From positions 1 to 52,835 of the forward strand of contig JBCCQA010000036.1 of assembly GCA_039024635.1 (NCBI GenBank): a DNA stretch of 52,835 bases, written 5' to 3'. The notes beneath the pieces were generated by a model that saw only the letters and a program-made list of their open reading frames with translations, had not been told where the DNA came from and made no database searches. This document shows, one piece after another, positions 1 through 8,554 of this stretch. The DNA comes from Kuafuiihalomonas sp039024635. Its GTDB lineage: Bacteria > Myxococcota > Kuafuiibacteriia > Kuafuiibacteriales > Kuafuiibacteriaceae. How positions within the stretch are numbered: position 1 is the stretch's first letter; the number at the start of each line of letters is the position of its first letter. The translations under genes were made by a program, and so were the position numbers.

Positions 1-97
1 CCCTAAGGAAGGGAATGGAATCGAAAGTGGAGAACAGGTGGCGGACAACCGCAACTCTTGTTGTGGCAGAGCATGAAAACTCCAATGAGGTCGGTAC

Positions 98-160
98 GCG
101 GATGGCAGGATTCGAACCTGCGGCCTTTGGCTTCGGAGGCCTCTGCTGGAACCCATCAGA
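98..160 (-). pseudogene. tRNA-Arg(CCG)-like remnant
   Basis: On the minus strand there is a perfect T-arm (105-121, 5-bp stem, 7-nt loop with the TTCGAAT core), a 5-nt variable region and a 7-nt anticodon-type loop CTCCGAA (132-138) that would read CCG. The anticodon stem keeps only 3 of 5 pairs. The acceptor strand (98-104) has no partner upstream, and a D-arm-like hairpin (142-160) overlaps the anticodon arm by two bases. The 3' half therefore looks like tRNA-Arg(CCG) and the 5' half does not fold. It could be a leftover of integration into a tRNA gene or a decayed copy. tmRNA and tRNA-Sec were considered and do not fit. No CCA is encoded. Confidence 0.4.
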
Positions 161-247
161 CTCTGGCGGGACCGCCGGACGTCCCCGGGAGGTACTTTTT
201 GGGAATGACGGCTCGGCCGTAACCTGAATCCCTTTTTGATTTCAGGA

Positions 248-321
<74 letters not shown>

Positions 322-419
322 GATGGACGCGGGAGGCTGCGGCAAAGCGACCGGACGGTCAAGAACAACCGGTTGGGGGGGAGCGCTCGGCGGTTGGGCC
401 GTCTGAGTAGCTTTGGACC

Positions 420-1115
420 CTATTCATGAGGCTGGGGGTTGGCTTCCTGGCCCTGGGACTCCGCTTGGACCTGGCGCAGGGCGGCGGTCAGCGCCTGTTC
501 CCCCTGGGCGCCGGTGATGAGGTACTTGCCTTCGAGGATGAAGGCCGGGACGCCGCTAATGCCTCGGGTCTGCCAGGCGGCTTCCTCGGCACGGACCTCC
601 GTCGCGAAGGCGTCGCTTCGCAGGACCTGGTCCGCATCTTTCGGGTCCAGGCCGACCTGGGCAGCGAGGTTCTTCAAGACCAGATGGTCGCTCACGTCTT
701 CGCCTTTGCTGAAGTAGCTCTCGAACAAGGCCATCTTCAGCTGGTGGGCCCGGCCTCTTGGGTCCGCCCAGGCAATCAGGCGATGGGCGTCGAAGGTGTT
801 GTAGAACTTCTGATCTGCCGTGAAGCGAAAGTTGAAGTCGAGCTCATCGCCCAGCTCGGTCAGATGGGTCCTGACCGTTTCGCTGTCTTCGGCCGAGCTT
901 CCATACTTCTCCAGAATATGGTCCCGCAGGTTCTGACCCTCCCGGGGCATTCTCGGATTCAGCTCGAAGGGGTGCCAGTGCAGCTCGCTTTCGATCTCAC
1001 CCTGCAGATCTTCCAAAGCCCGCTCGAGCTGCCGGTAGCCCACGATACACCAAGGACACACGACGTCCGACACCAGGTCGATGCGAAGCTTCCGCGGGGG
1101 CGACGAAGGACTCAT
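420..1115 (-). CDS. DsbA/FrnE-family thiol oxidoreductase
   Basis: A 231-residue protein with a thioredoxin-fold N-terminus (VSDVVCPWCIVG) carrying the CPWC redox pair near residue 18. An all-helical insert follows, then the cis-Pro strand (GISGVPAFI) near the C-terminus. This is the arrangement of FrnE-like DsbA proteins, a family of cytoplasmic disulfide oxidoreductases or isomerases linked to redox stress; the substrate is not predictable. No signal peptide is visible, so a cytoplasmic site is inferred. The reading frame stays open to 1367, but homology begins just after the ATG at 1115. An ATG at 1133, preceded by a GAGGGG stretch, is the alternative start. It is divergent from the NAD(P)-binding gene at 1233, and the roughly 100-bp gap presumably holds both promoters. 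Confidence 0.88.
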   Translation of the reverse strand: MSPSSPPRKLRIDLVSDVVCPWCIVGYRQLERALEDLQGEIESELHWHPFELNPRMPREGQNLRDHILEKYGSSAEDSETVRTHLTELGDELDFNFRFTADQKFYNTFDAHRLIAWADPRGRAHQLKMALFESYFSKGEDVSDHLVLKNLAAQVGLDPKDADQVLRSDAFATEVRAEEAAWQTRGISGVPAFILEGKYLITGAQGEQALTAALRQVQAESQGQEANPQPHE

Positions 1116-1232
1116 CCAAGGACGCTCACCCATGCCCCCTCGATCAGCAAGTGCACGGATGTAGCTCGGAACGAGCACGAAGGCTAAACAACACGGATGC
1201 CCCGCCGCTGACGAAACAGGCATGCTTCGCCC

Positions 1233-1874
1233 ATGAACGACGCCAAGAAGCTCTTCGTGCTCGGCGCGGCCGGTCGGACCGGTCGGGCCGTCGTCGAACG
1301 GGCCCTCGAGAACGGTTCCGAGGTCACCGCATTCTGCCGGGCAAGCAACCCACTGAAGCTGGAGCACCCCCGACTCCAGATCGTGGCGGCTAAGGATCCC
1401 TTCGAGGTCTCAGCCCTGACCGAGGCCGCGGCTGGTCACCACGCGGTGGTCTGCGCGGTCGGGGCGCCGGGTAGAGACAGGTCCCAGGTTCGGACGAGGG
1501 TCGCCGAGGCCCTCAAGGAGGCTCTGCCGGCCGCCGGCGTGAACCGTTTGCTCGTCGTCTCGACCTTTGGGGCTTCCGAGACTCGGCCGCAGCTCCCCTG
1601 GATCATGCGATGGGTGATCGTCCCGCTACTGCTCGGCCCCGGTTTTCAGGATCACGACGGGCAGGAGGGCGTCATTCGGGGGATGGACCTGAATTGGACC
1701 CTGGTTCGGCCCCCCAACCTCACCGATGCACCGCCCACAGGGCGCTACCGCTTGAACGCCGACCTCAGCGACCGCACCGTCTGGAAGATCTCCCGGGCCG
1801 ACTTGGCCCGGGCCATCGTGGACATGGTCGACGACCCCACCCACCACCGGCGGGCGGTCTTCGTATCCTGCTGA
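1233..1874 (+). CDS. NAD(P)H-binding atypical SDR (NmrA/BVR-B-like)
   Basis: A 213-residue Rossmann protein. It has a glycine-rich nucleotide loop GAAGRTGR at residues 11-18, strands and helices typical of the NAD(P)H-binding (PF13460-like) group, and a DLNWTLVRPPNLTD segment that resembles the substrate-side region of small atypical SDRs. There is no classical YxxxK pair, so it may be a reductase of a small molecule or a redox-sensing regulator; the sequence does not say which. A second protein of the same group lies at 31208-31843. It is probably monocistronic: 184 bases separate it from the next gene. Confidence 0.8.
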   Translation: MNDAKKLFVLGAAGRTGRAVVERALENGSEVTAFCRASNPLKLEHPRLQIVAAKDPFEVSALTEAAAGHHAVVCAVGAPGRDRSQVRTRVAEALKEALPAAGVNRLLVVSTFGASETRPQLPWIMRWVIVPLLLGPGFQDHDGQEGVIRGMDLNWTLVRPPNLTDAPPTGRYRLNADLSDRTVWKISRADLARAIVDMVDDPTHHRRAVFVSC

Positions 1875-2057
1875 GGCCGCCTCTCTGAGGCCTGTTTTGG
1901 TACGGTCTCGCCGCAGCCGTCTAGCGAGGGCGAGCCACGCCCGGCCCCCCAAGGACGGATGCCGAAACCTGTTGGGGGACCATGTACGTGAAGGTCGGCA
2001 CACTTTCTTTTTCGCCTTGTGACCCGAACCCCCTCCGAGCGCTCTCCATGAGGGTTG

Positions 2058-4631
2058 ATGACTTGGACGCCCCCCTGTCGTGTTGCTTCGGCCGCCTTGT
2101 TCGGCGCCATCGTCCTCAGCGCGTGCACCGGTGAGATCCTCGGTCCCAGCCCCGGCTCGCCGGGCGACACCACGCTGCCCCCCGTGGACGGGGTCCTTCC
2201 GCCGGCTGGCGGAGAAGACGAACTCCCCCCCGCCGATCAATTCGGGACCGGGGTCGCTTGGTGGAACGCCCAGTGCGCGAACTGCCACGGGGACTTCTCG
2301 GACGGCTCCGTCCTCTCCAGCGGCGACCTGAACGGCGACTTTCGCCTCGACGCCCAGGACGCCCTCACCCAGCACGGCTCCGAGCTCGCCACCTACATCG
2401 AACGGACCATGCCCCTCGCCGACACCGAGGCCTGCATCGGCCCCTGCGCGGAGCTTACCGCGGCCTACATCGAGTCCTTCAGCGTGCCCCTCACCCAAGC
2501 CGACTGCGACGCGTCCGCCCCGCGCGGAGCCCGGCGCTTCATGCTCCTGAACAGCCGGGAGTATCAACGTAGCCTGGAGGGACTCCTCGGCCTGGAGGCC
2601 GACTTCGGAAGCTTGATCGCCAACAACGACGGCGCTCGCGGTGGCTTCCGAGACATGCTGGGCAAGCGGATCAACGGCGTCGTCCTCGACCAGTACATCC
2701 GCAACGCCGAAGCCATCGCCGACTGGGCCGTCGCAAGCGGTCGACCCTTCAGCTGCAGCGGCGACTGCAGTGGTCGCTTCATCGACGAGTTCCTCCCCTT
2801 GGCCTTTCGCGGACCCGTGAGCGACGCCGATCGCCAGGCCTACCGAGCGCTGTTCCAGGACTTCCCGGGTCAGGGCCTCCAGATGGCCCTAACTGCCGCG
2901 CTAAGCTCACCCCACTTCCTGTACCGGATCGAAACCGGGGTCGACCTCGCCTCCGCCCGGGCCGAAGGCTGGTACGACCGGACAGACGTCGGCCCCAGCT
3001 CGGGTACGGGCGGCGACTTCGAGCTCGTCGAGTCCATCGGGAGCCACGAGTTCCAAAGTGGCAACGGACGACGAGAAGGCGATGCCTGGGCCTTCTTCCA
3101 GAACGGAAGCGTCAACATCAGCTTCGGCGCAGCCCTCACCGATCCCGCCGTCGTCGAAGTCGTGGCCCGAGGCTCGAACCACGGCGCCCTTTGGCCCGAA
3201 CTGACCGTCCGGATCGACGGACTGGTCATCGACCGCGTCGAGGTTCCGCACCGCGACATGCGACCCTATCGCTTCGAAATCCGCGGCGTGACTGGTCGCC
3301 CGACCGTCCAGCTGGCCTTCGAAAACGACTCCGGTCAGCCACCCTACGACGAGGGCAACGACGCCAACCTCTACATCCGAGAGGCTTCGCTCCTTCGTCC
3401 AGCCGCCCCCTCGGCCCCCATCCCGCCCCCCGCAGACGCTCCGCCCGCCGTCAGCCTGCTCGAAGGGGCCCAGGCCGGAGACTTCGTGCTCAGCCCCTTC
3501 GAGCTGGCCTCGGCCCTCAGCTTCATGCTGACCGGCGGCGGACCAGACGCACAGCTGATGGTCGCAGCCGAGCAGGATCGCCTAGGGACCGAAGCTCAGC
3601 TCCGCGCCCAGATCGAGCGCTTGATCGACAGCCCCGAGGGTCAGGCCCACGTCGGCGAGTTCTTCGTGCAGTGGTACAAGCTGGAGGACGTCCTCACCGT
3701 CAACCGGCCCGACACCCCCGAGCTCACGGCCGAAGTCCGGGCTGCGATGCTGGAGGAGTTACGCCGACACTTCCTCTACGTCGTGTACGACGACGTGCCC
3801 TACTCCGAGCTCTACGACGGCAACTACACCTTCCTGAATGACACCCTGGCCGACTACTACGGCGTGCCCGGCAACTTCGGCTCCGACTTCAAGCGTACCG
3901 AAGTCCAAGGCCGAGGCGGCCCCATCGCCAGCGGCGCCTTCATGACCGTACACGCCCACGCTGAGCGATCGGCGCCCATCCTCCGGGCGGTCCACGCCCG
4001 ACAGGAGGCACTGTGCCACTACATCGACCCGCCCAACTCCCCTCTCGCCGGCGACGACATCGACGAGCAGCGCGCCATGGCCCAGGCCCTGGTGGCCGAG
4101 CGCGAGCAGGAAGAGGGCGCCCTCAGCAGCCGAGATTTCTACTTCACCTACACCAACGGCATCGACGCCTGCGCGGGCTGCCACGAGAAGACCATCAACC
4201 CCATGTTCGGCATGGAGGACTTCGACCACGTGGGCCGCATGCGACCTACCGCAGGCGCCGGAAGCGTGTTCGAGACCATCGCCGGCTTGGAGAAGGTGGT
4301 TTCCCTCGACGGCACGTTGTTCGGCGTCGACTCGACGGCCGACCCCGCCTTCATCGAGTTCGCGGGGGCCAAGGACCTGTCGAACAAGATCGCCGAGACC
4401 CAAGCGCTCGATCGATGCCTGATCCGAAAGGCCTTCCGGTGGGCGACCGGCCTGCCCCTGGTGGAGCGAGACGTCGACGCCGGCCAGCGCGAGGAGCTCT
4501 CGACCGAGCAGCGACGCGCCTACACCTGCCTTCAGAGCGAGCTCCTTCAGGCTTTCGAAGGCGCAAATGAAGACCCTCGTATGCTCCTCATCGAGCTCGC
4601 GCTCGGGAGCGTCCTCCCCTTCCGCCGATGA
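2058..4631 (+). CDS. DUF1592/DUF1588/DUF1585 cytochrome-like lipoprotein
   Basis: An 857-residue exported protein. The signal peptide ends in a lipobox (LSAC, Cys about residue 23), so a lipoprotein is predicted. A c-type haem motif CANCH lies near residue 72 and a second, CAGCH, near residue 705. Between them are segments typical of the DUF1587/DUF1595/DUF1592 modules (for example SSPHFLYRIE) and an insert at about residues 330-445 that looks like a beta-sandwich carbohydrate-binding domain. The C-terminus has DUF1588 (GGPIASGAFMT, then the second haem motif) and DUF1585. This multidomain family occurs with DUF1552 partners, mainly in Planctomycetes and Myxococcota; its biochemical role is not established. 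The start could be TTG 2055 or ATG 2058; the ATG is preferred. Confidence 0.9.
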   Translation: MTWTPPCRVASAALFGAIVLSACTGEILGPSPGSPGDTTLPPVDGVLPPAGGEDELPPADQFGTGVAWWNAQCANCHGDFSDGSVLSSGDLNGDFRLDAQDALTQHGSELATYIERTMPLADTEACIGPCAELTAAYIESFSVPLTQADCDASAPRGARRFMLLNSREYQRSLEGLLGLEADFGSLIANNDGARGGFRDMLGKRINGVVLDQYIRNAEAIADWAVASGRPFSCSGDCSGRFIDEFLPLAFRGPVSDADRQAYRALFQDFPGQGLQMALTAALSSPHFLYRIETGVDLASARAEGWYDRTDVGPSSGTGGDFELVESIGSHEFQSGNGRREGDAWAFFQNGSVNISFGAALTDPAVVEVVARGSNHGALWPELTVRIDGLVIDRVEVPHRDMRPYRFEIRGVTGRPTVQLAFENDSGQPPYDEGNDANLYIREASLLRPAAPSAPIPPPADAPPAVSLLEGAQAGDFVLSPFELASALSFMLTGGGPDAQLMVAAEQDRLGTEAQLRAQIERLIDSPEGQAHVGEFFVQWYKLEDVLTVNRPDTPELTAEVRAAMLEELRRHFLYVVYDDVPYSELYDGNYTFLNDTLADYYGVPGNFGSDFKRTEVQGRGGPIASGAFMTVHAHAERSAPILRAVHARQEALCHYIDPPNSPLAGDDIDEQRAMAQALVAEREQEEGALSSRDFYFTYTNGIDACAGCHEKTINPMFGMEDFDHVGRMRPTAGAGSVFETIAGLEKVVSLDGTLFGVDSTADPAFIEFAGAKDLSNKIAETQALDRCLIRKAFRWATGLPLVERDVDAGQREELSTEQRRAYTCLQSELLQAFEGANEDPRMLLIELALGSVLPFRR

Positions 4632-4659
4632 CGGACCGAAGCCCCCAGGAGACCAATCC

Positions 4660-5967
4660 GTGAACATCCATGACCCACGACTCGACCGACGCCGCTTCCT
4701 GCGAACCTTGGCCGGGGCCGGTTTCGGCGCCAGCGCGGCCCGGGCCCTACCCTTGGTGGGCGGGCTGATGGCGGCCCGAAATGCCCGAGCCCAGAGCGCG
4801 GGCGACCCCAAGCGCGTCGTGTTCATCTACACCCCCGACGGTGCACCCAAAGGTCTGTGGCTGCCCGAGGGCAACACCATGAACCTCTCGACTCTGGCCT
4901 ACGACGGGGTCAAATCGGTCTGCAACTTCCGTGAAGTCTCGATCCCCGGGAGCGGCCACGGCAACACCCGCAAGTGTATGGGGCCGCTCCGCTGGACCCA
5001 GGACTGGACGAGCGACTCCATCGATCACCAGATCGCGAGCGTCATCGGAACCGGCACGCCCTTCCCGTCCTACTTCCTCGGCGTGCAGACCAATCCCCAG
5101 CAGCTGATCAGCCGCAAGGGCGGAAACTCGGTACCGGCCCAGGATGATCCCGGCCGGGCCTACGAGCAGCTCTTCGGAAGCGGCCCCGCCATGGGGGGGG
5201 ACGACGGGCGGCTCACGCGCAAACAGCGGGTGATGGACATGCATCGGGACGCCTTGGCCCAGCTCCGAACCCGCCTAGGGAGCTTCGAACGCGAGACGCT
5301 CGAGGCCAACGAGCAGGCGCTCGACGAGCTGGAGGCTCGGCTTCGAGCCAGCACCGAGGCGCCACCTGACGAGGCCTGTAGCTCGCCCGCTTGGAACGCT
5401 CGGGGCTATCCGGTCTCGGGAGCGAACGCGGGCAATGGTGCGTTTGCACTTCAGTCCGAGCTTCAGTCGGATCTGATTGTCGCCGCCTTCAAGTGCAACG
5501 TCACCAACGTATTCACGGTCCAGCTCGGCTGGCACCAGGCTGTATGGTACGGACACGACACCGAGTTCTCGGGCGACCATCACAACTCCTGTCACTCCGC
5601 ACCGGCAGTCGAGAACGCCGAGATGACCAACTACCTGAGCCGGTGCGTGGCCTACCTCATTCAGCGGCTCATGAACGAGGACGACCCGGCCGCACCGGGT
5701 AAGAAGCTCATCGACACGACGGTGGTGGTTCAGGTCACCGACATGGGCGATGGCCAGGACCACAGCGGTGGCCGAGGTCCATCGATGGTCGCGACACGCA
5801 TGCCGAGCTTCAAACAGGGCTCGGTGAGCGCCGGCGGGACCAGCTATCAGGTGCTGGAAGCCGTCGTCGAAGGCCTGGGCCTAGGCCCGTACAAGGGAAC
5901 GAACCGCGACGTTCACAAGATCTGGCCGGCGGCCGAAGGCCAGGTGGCCACGGCCATTCTTGCCTGA
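4660..5967 (+). CDS. Tat-exported DUF1552 protein
   Basis: A 435-residue protein with a twin-arginine signal (DRRRFLRTLAGAGFG, about residues 8-22) ending near AQSAGD. The DUF1552 body follows: IYTPDGAPKG, GSGHGNT, and a C-terminal TDMGDGQDHSGG segment that resembles the metal-site region of sulfatase/alkaline-phosphatase-like folds. The chosen start is GTG at 4660, with AGGAG 8 bases upstream; the open frame to 4567 overlaps the previous gene and has no good start. The gene begins 28 bases after the DUF1592 gene, so the two form an operon. The pair is recurrent, and a joint periplasmic oxidation or degradation step is inferred, not shown. It converges on the next gene with only 6 bases between stop codons. 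Confidence 0.9.
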   Translation: MNIHDPRLDRRRFLRTLAGAGFGASAARALPLVGGLMAARNARAQSAGDPKRVVFIYTPDGAPKGLWLPEGNTMNLSTLAYDGVKSVCNFREVSIPGSGHGNTRKCMGPLRWTQDWTSDSIDHQIASVIGTGTPFPSYFLGVQTNPQQLISRKGGNSVPAQDDPGRAYEQLFGSGPAMGGDDGRLTRKQRVMDMHRDALAQLRTRLGSFERETLEANEQALDELEARLRASTEAPPDEACSSPAWNARGYPVSGANAGNGAFALQSELQSDLIVAAFKCNVTNVFTVQLGWHQAVWYGHDTEFSGDHHNSCHSAPAVENAEMTNYLSRCVAYLIQRLMNEDDPAAPGKKLIDTTVVVQVTDMGDGQDHSGGRGPSMVATRMPSFKQGSVSAGGTSYQVLEAVVEGLGLGPYKGTNRDVHKIWPAAEGQVATAILA

Positions 5968-5973
5968 GCTCGC

Positions 5974-7098
5974 TCAGGGCTCGGACGCGCAGCGGCTGTC
6001 GGCGCAGACCAAGGGTGCGCGACAGCCGAAATCGTCTTCACAGCTCCTGCCGAGGCCAGGTACGCCGTCAGCACCAAACACCTGAATGGACCCGTTGGCG
6101 CTCACGCTGGCCACGCGGAGCCGACCTTGGACCTCGAGGCCGGTGCTGACGACCAAGCGTGCCGATGGGGCGTCCAAGTCGCCGTAGATCACGGTCTCGC
6201 CGCTCAGCTGAACGGTGCCCCCGCCCAGGATCCGAAGGTTCACGGGCGTTTCCGGTTCGCCCAGAAGCAGGCGTCCAGCGGAGACGAGGTTGCCTTCCAC
6301 CACCAAGTCCAGCCGAGCACCCGACGCGCCGGCGGCGCGCTCGACCGTGAGGTTGGCATCGAGGTTCGCATCACCCTCGAGGCGAAGCTGCGTCGGCCCG
6401 TCGACGGTCCAGCGACTGGCTTGGTCCAGGGTTAAGGGCCCGCTCTGAAGAGGCCCACAGGCCAGATCGACGTCTCCCACCAAAGCCGAGCTGCCGACGC
6501 CCTCGCCCGCTAGCGGATCCGAGACGGGTCCGCACTCGCAGCCCTGGAACACCGGTCCCGGCCCGCGCAGCAATGGCCCGTCCAAAGTGCCCACGTCCAA
6601 GTTCGCCCCGGCCGGCAACGACAAGCCCAAGGGGGCCTCGACCCGGGCCGCCCGAACATCGCCGCCCGCGCCCATGAAGCGTCGGACTTGAATCGACCCG
6701 TCACTCTGGACCTCTTCTCGAGCGTAGAGCTCCCGGACTTCGAGGTCCGCAGGCGCGGTGGCCGAGAGGCCCCGGGATAGCCATAGACCGCGACCGAGGC
6801 GCGTCGTTGCCTCCAGCGAAGTCTGTCCGCCGACGGCGGCCGAGTTCAGGACCTCCAAGGGGCTCGAGCTGGTGAGGTCTCCACAGATGCAAAGACCGAA
6901 GGGAGCCGATGCGCCGTCCCAAGCCAGCACAGAAGCCTGTGCGTCGCAGCCCGGTCGGGCCAGGACTCCCAGGTCTTGGCCGCCGAAGTCGCTCGTCGGC
7001 CCCAAATCACCGCCGTCCCCGACGAGCTCCGCCACCGGGTCGTCCACCGTACATCCCCCGAGCATGAGCCCGGTCATGAACAGGTGCGCTGCTCTCAA
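5974..7098 (-). CDS. Lipoprotein with beta-helix-like repeats
   Basis: A 374-residue protein. With the TTG start at 7098 (TTGA overlap with the upstream stop), the signal peptide is 16 residues and ends in a lipobox before Cys (LMLGGC). With ATG 7077 it would be too short. An Asp/Gly-rich linker follows, then repeated short strands (VEGNLVSAGRLLLGE, VIYGDLDAPSARL, VQGRLRVASVSANGSI) like those of bactofilin or right-handed beta-helix folds. The last 25 residues carry four Cys (CEDDFGCRAPLVCADSRC), like the small disulfide knots of myxobacterial surface proteins. Function is unknown. It is the last gene of the sigma-factor operon and a candidate output or sensed component at the outer membrane. 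Confidence 0.72.
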   Translation of the reverse strand: MRAAHLFMTGLMLGGCTVDDPVAELVGDGGDLGPTSDFGGQDLGVLARPGCDAQASVLAWDGASAPFGLCICGDLTSSSPLEVLNSAAVGGQTSLEATTRLGRGLWLSRGLSATAPADLEVRELYAREEVQSDGSIQVRRFMGAGGDVRAARVEAPLGLSLPAGANLDVGTLDGPLLRGPGPVFQGCECGPVSDPLAGEGVGSSALVGDVDLACGPLQSGPLTLDQASRWTVDGPTQLRLEGDANLDANLTVERAAGASGARLDLVVEGNLVSAGRLLLGEPETPVNLRILGGGTVQLSGETVIYGDLDAPSARLVVSTGLEVQGRLRVASVSANGSIQVFGADGVPGLGRSCEDDFGCRAPLVCADSRCASEP

Positions 7099-7961
7099 AG
7101 GCGCAGCCACTCTTGCGCTCGCTTCGACTCGGGTCGAGTCGGGAAACGCTCCAGCAGCTTTCGGGCGACGTCCTTGGCCTGGGCCTCCTCGCCGGAGGCC
7201 CGGAGGGCCCGAGCCAGGCCCCATAGGGCTTCGGCCTCGAGAGGTCCGGCGTGCCGAAGACTCCGACGAAAGGCCGCCACGGCTTGCCGGGGCTGCGCCA
7301 TGGACTCCAGCCGCAGCTCGCCCACGGCGACCCAAGCGGTCTGACGGATCGAAGGCGAAGCGGCGCGACGGGCCGCCTGCAGGTAGAGGCCCTCCGCCCG
7401 CTGCCACTCGCCCATTCGGCGCCGACGGTTAGCTTCCGCCAACAGGTCGACGGGCTTGGGCCGGACTGGGGAGGCGGACCTCCTGGGCGGACGTGCCCGC
7501 GTCGTGGGCGGCGAAGCCGCGTCGTCATCCGCAGCAACAGGCTCCGAGCCTTCGAGGTCCTCCCTCGCCTCCGGCCCCAAGGGCACAGGCCCATCAGAGG
7601 GCGAGGTATCGATGGGGGGCGTGGCCGCAGCGGGCTCTGCCGGCGGCTCGACCGAAGGCACGTCCTCGTCGGACCTCGCCTCCGTCGAGGTCGGCTCGGG
7701 CTTGGGCGCCGCGGACCCGAAGAGGGCGCTCAACCCTGTCCCCAGCCCGACCTGCCACGCGGCCCAGGCGCTCCCCGACAGCGCCACGAACAGCCCTGCG
7801 GCCATGGCCAAACGACGCACGACGGAACGGCGGCTCGGCGGGGGCAGAACCTGCCGGGGACCGGCCATCTCCAAAGCCCGGGCGATCATCAGCTGGGCCT
7901 TGGCCTCGTCGATGGGAAGGGCCGGCCCGGGCGCATCGTCCAGCGGGAAGGGCGACTTCAT
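7095..7961 (-). CDS. Single-pass membrane TPR protein, putative anti-sigma partner
   Basis: A 288-residue protein. It has a short cytoplasmic N-terminus of about 50 residues, one membrane segment (LAMAAGLFVALSGSAWAAW, about residues 51-69), a long Pro/Ala/Glu-rich linker, and a C-terminal block of helix pairs (GEWQRAEGLYLQAARRA; AVAAFRRSLRHAG; AQAKDVARKLLERFP) matching tetratricopeptide repeats. Genes of this build next to ECF sigma genes in myxobacteria often act as membrane anti-sigma factors with a periplasmic sensory part; here that is inferred from position. The ATG overlaps the sigma stop by 4 bases (ATGA), so the two are translationally coupled. No CxxC zinc anti-sigma motif is present. 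Confidence 0.78.
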   Translation of the reverse strand: MKSPFPLDDAPGPALPIDEAKAQLMIARALEMAGPRQVLPPPSRRSVVRRLAMAAGLFVALSGSAWAAWQVGLGTGLSALFGSAAPKPEPTSTEARSDEDVPSVEPPAEPAAATPPIDTSPSDGPVPLGPEAREDLEGSEPVAADDDAASPPTTRARPPRRSASPVRPKPVDLLAEANRRRRMGEWQRAEGLYLQAARRAASPSIRQTAWVAVGELRLESMAQPRQAVAAFRRSLRHAGPLEAEALWGLARALRASGEEAQAKDVARKLLERFPTRPESKRAQEWLRL

Positions 7962-8542
7962 GACGCCGCCTCCCACTCCGGTCCGAGCTTCTCGCGGAGC
8001 TTCTGCATGCCGAGACGAAGTCGGCTCTTGGCGGTGTCCGGCGAGACGCCGAGCCACTCGGCCAACTCCGGCGTCGTCAGGCCCACGACGTGGTGAAGGA
8101 CAAGGGCGTCCCGCTGAGCCTCGGGCAGGCCGTCGAGCCAGCGAAGTAGATCGCGCCGCAGGCCGAAGGAGGTGGCGGTCGACTCGGGCTCGGGGACCAG
8201 GGCTAGGACGCGCCGGCGCTCGGCTTCCCGACGCTCGCGACGAAGGTCGGCGAAGACGCTTCGAGCCACGACCCGATCGGCCCATCGCTCGATAGGCGCG
8301 TCGCCTCGATAGCTCGGCAGGCCTTTCAGCACCGCGATCATCCCCTGCTGCGCCAAGTCGTCCACCTCTGCATCTCGCCGGACCAGGTACCGCACCAGGT
8401 TCCGGATCCGAGGGAGGAGGCGCGCGAGCAGCTCTCCTGCGGCCTCTCGGTCGCCCACCGCCCGAGCCACGAGCTCGGGCTCGATGCTGCCCTCACGCAC
8501 ACCTACCCCCCATGGAGAGCCCTCGCCTCCATTTCGGGTCAA
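7958..8542 (-). CDS. ECF-type RNA polymerase sigma factor
   Basis: A 194-residue sigma-70 family protein. Region 2 shows the DDLAQQGMIAVLKGL signature (about residues 60-75) and region 4 shows LPEAQRDALVLHHVVGLTTPELAEWLGVSPDTAKSRL-type helix-turn-helix (about residues 140-178). Regions 1 and 3 are missing, as in ECF factors. It should direct RNA polymerase to a small regulon that probably includes its own operon. The first codon is TTG; an in-frame GTG about 14 codons later, preceded by GGGGGTAGG, is a credible alternative. It lies 12 bases after the upstream beta-barrel gene and overlaps the downstream TPR gene by 4. Confidence 0.92.
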   Translation of the reverse strand: MTRNGGEGSPWGVGVREGSIEPELVARAVGDREAAGELLARLLPRIRNLVRYLVRRDAEVDDLAQQGMIAVLKGLPSYRGDAPIERWADRVVARSVFADLRRERREAERRRVLALVPEPESTATSFGLRRDLLRWLDGLPEAQRDALVLHHVVGLTTPELAEWLGVSPDTAKSRLRLGMQKLREKLGPEWEAAS

Positions 8543-8554
8543 AGTGTTCTGAGT

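Noticed and set aside
98..240. tRNA-Sec reading
   Set aside because: No TCA anticodon and no 8-bp acceptor stem.
420..1187. Long rightward open frames overlapping the FrnE-like gene
   Set aside because: The frames mirror GC codon bias of the real gene and have no family motif.
1626..2567. Leftward 313-codon frame across the end of the NAD(P)-binding gene and the DUF1592 start
   Set aside because: No motif; overlaps two convincing genes.
3759..4826. Leftward 355-codon frame inside the DUF1592/DUF1552 genes
   Set aside because: Composition typical of antisense shadows in GC-rich DNA; no fold or signal.
7251..8295. Rightward frames opposite the TPR and sigma genes
   Set aside because: Antisense shadows; the sigma and TPR motifs are on the other strand.
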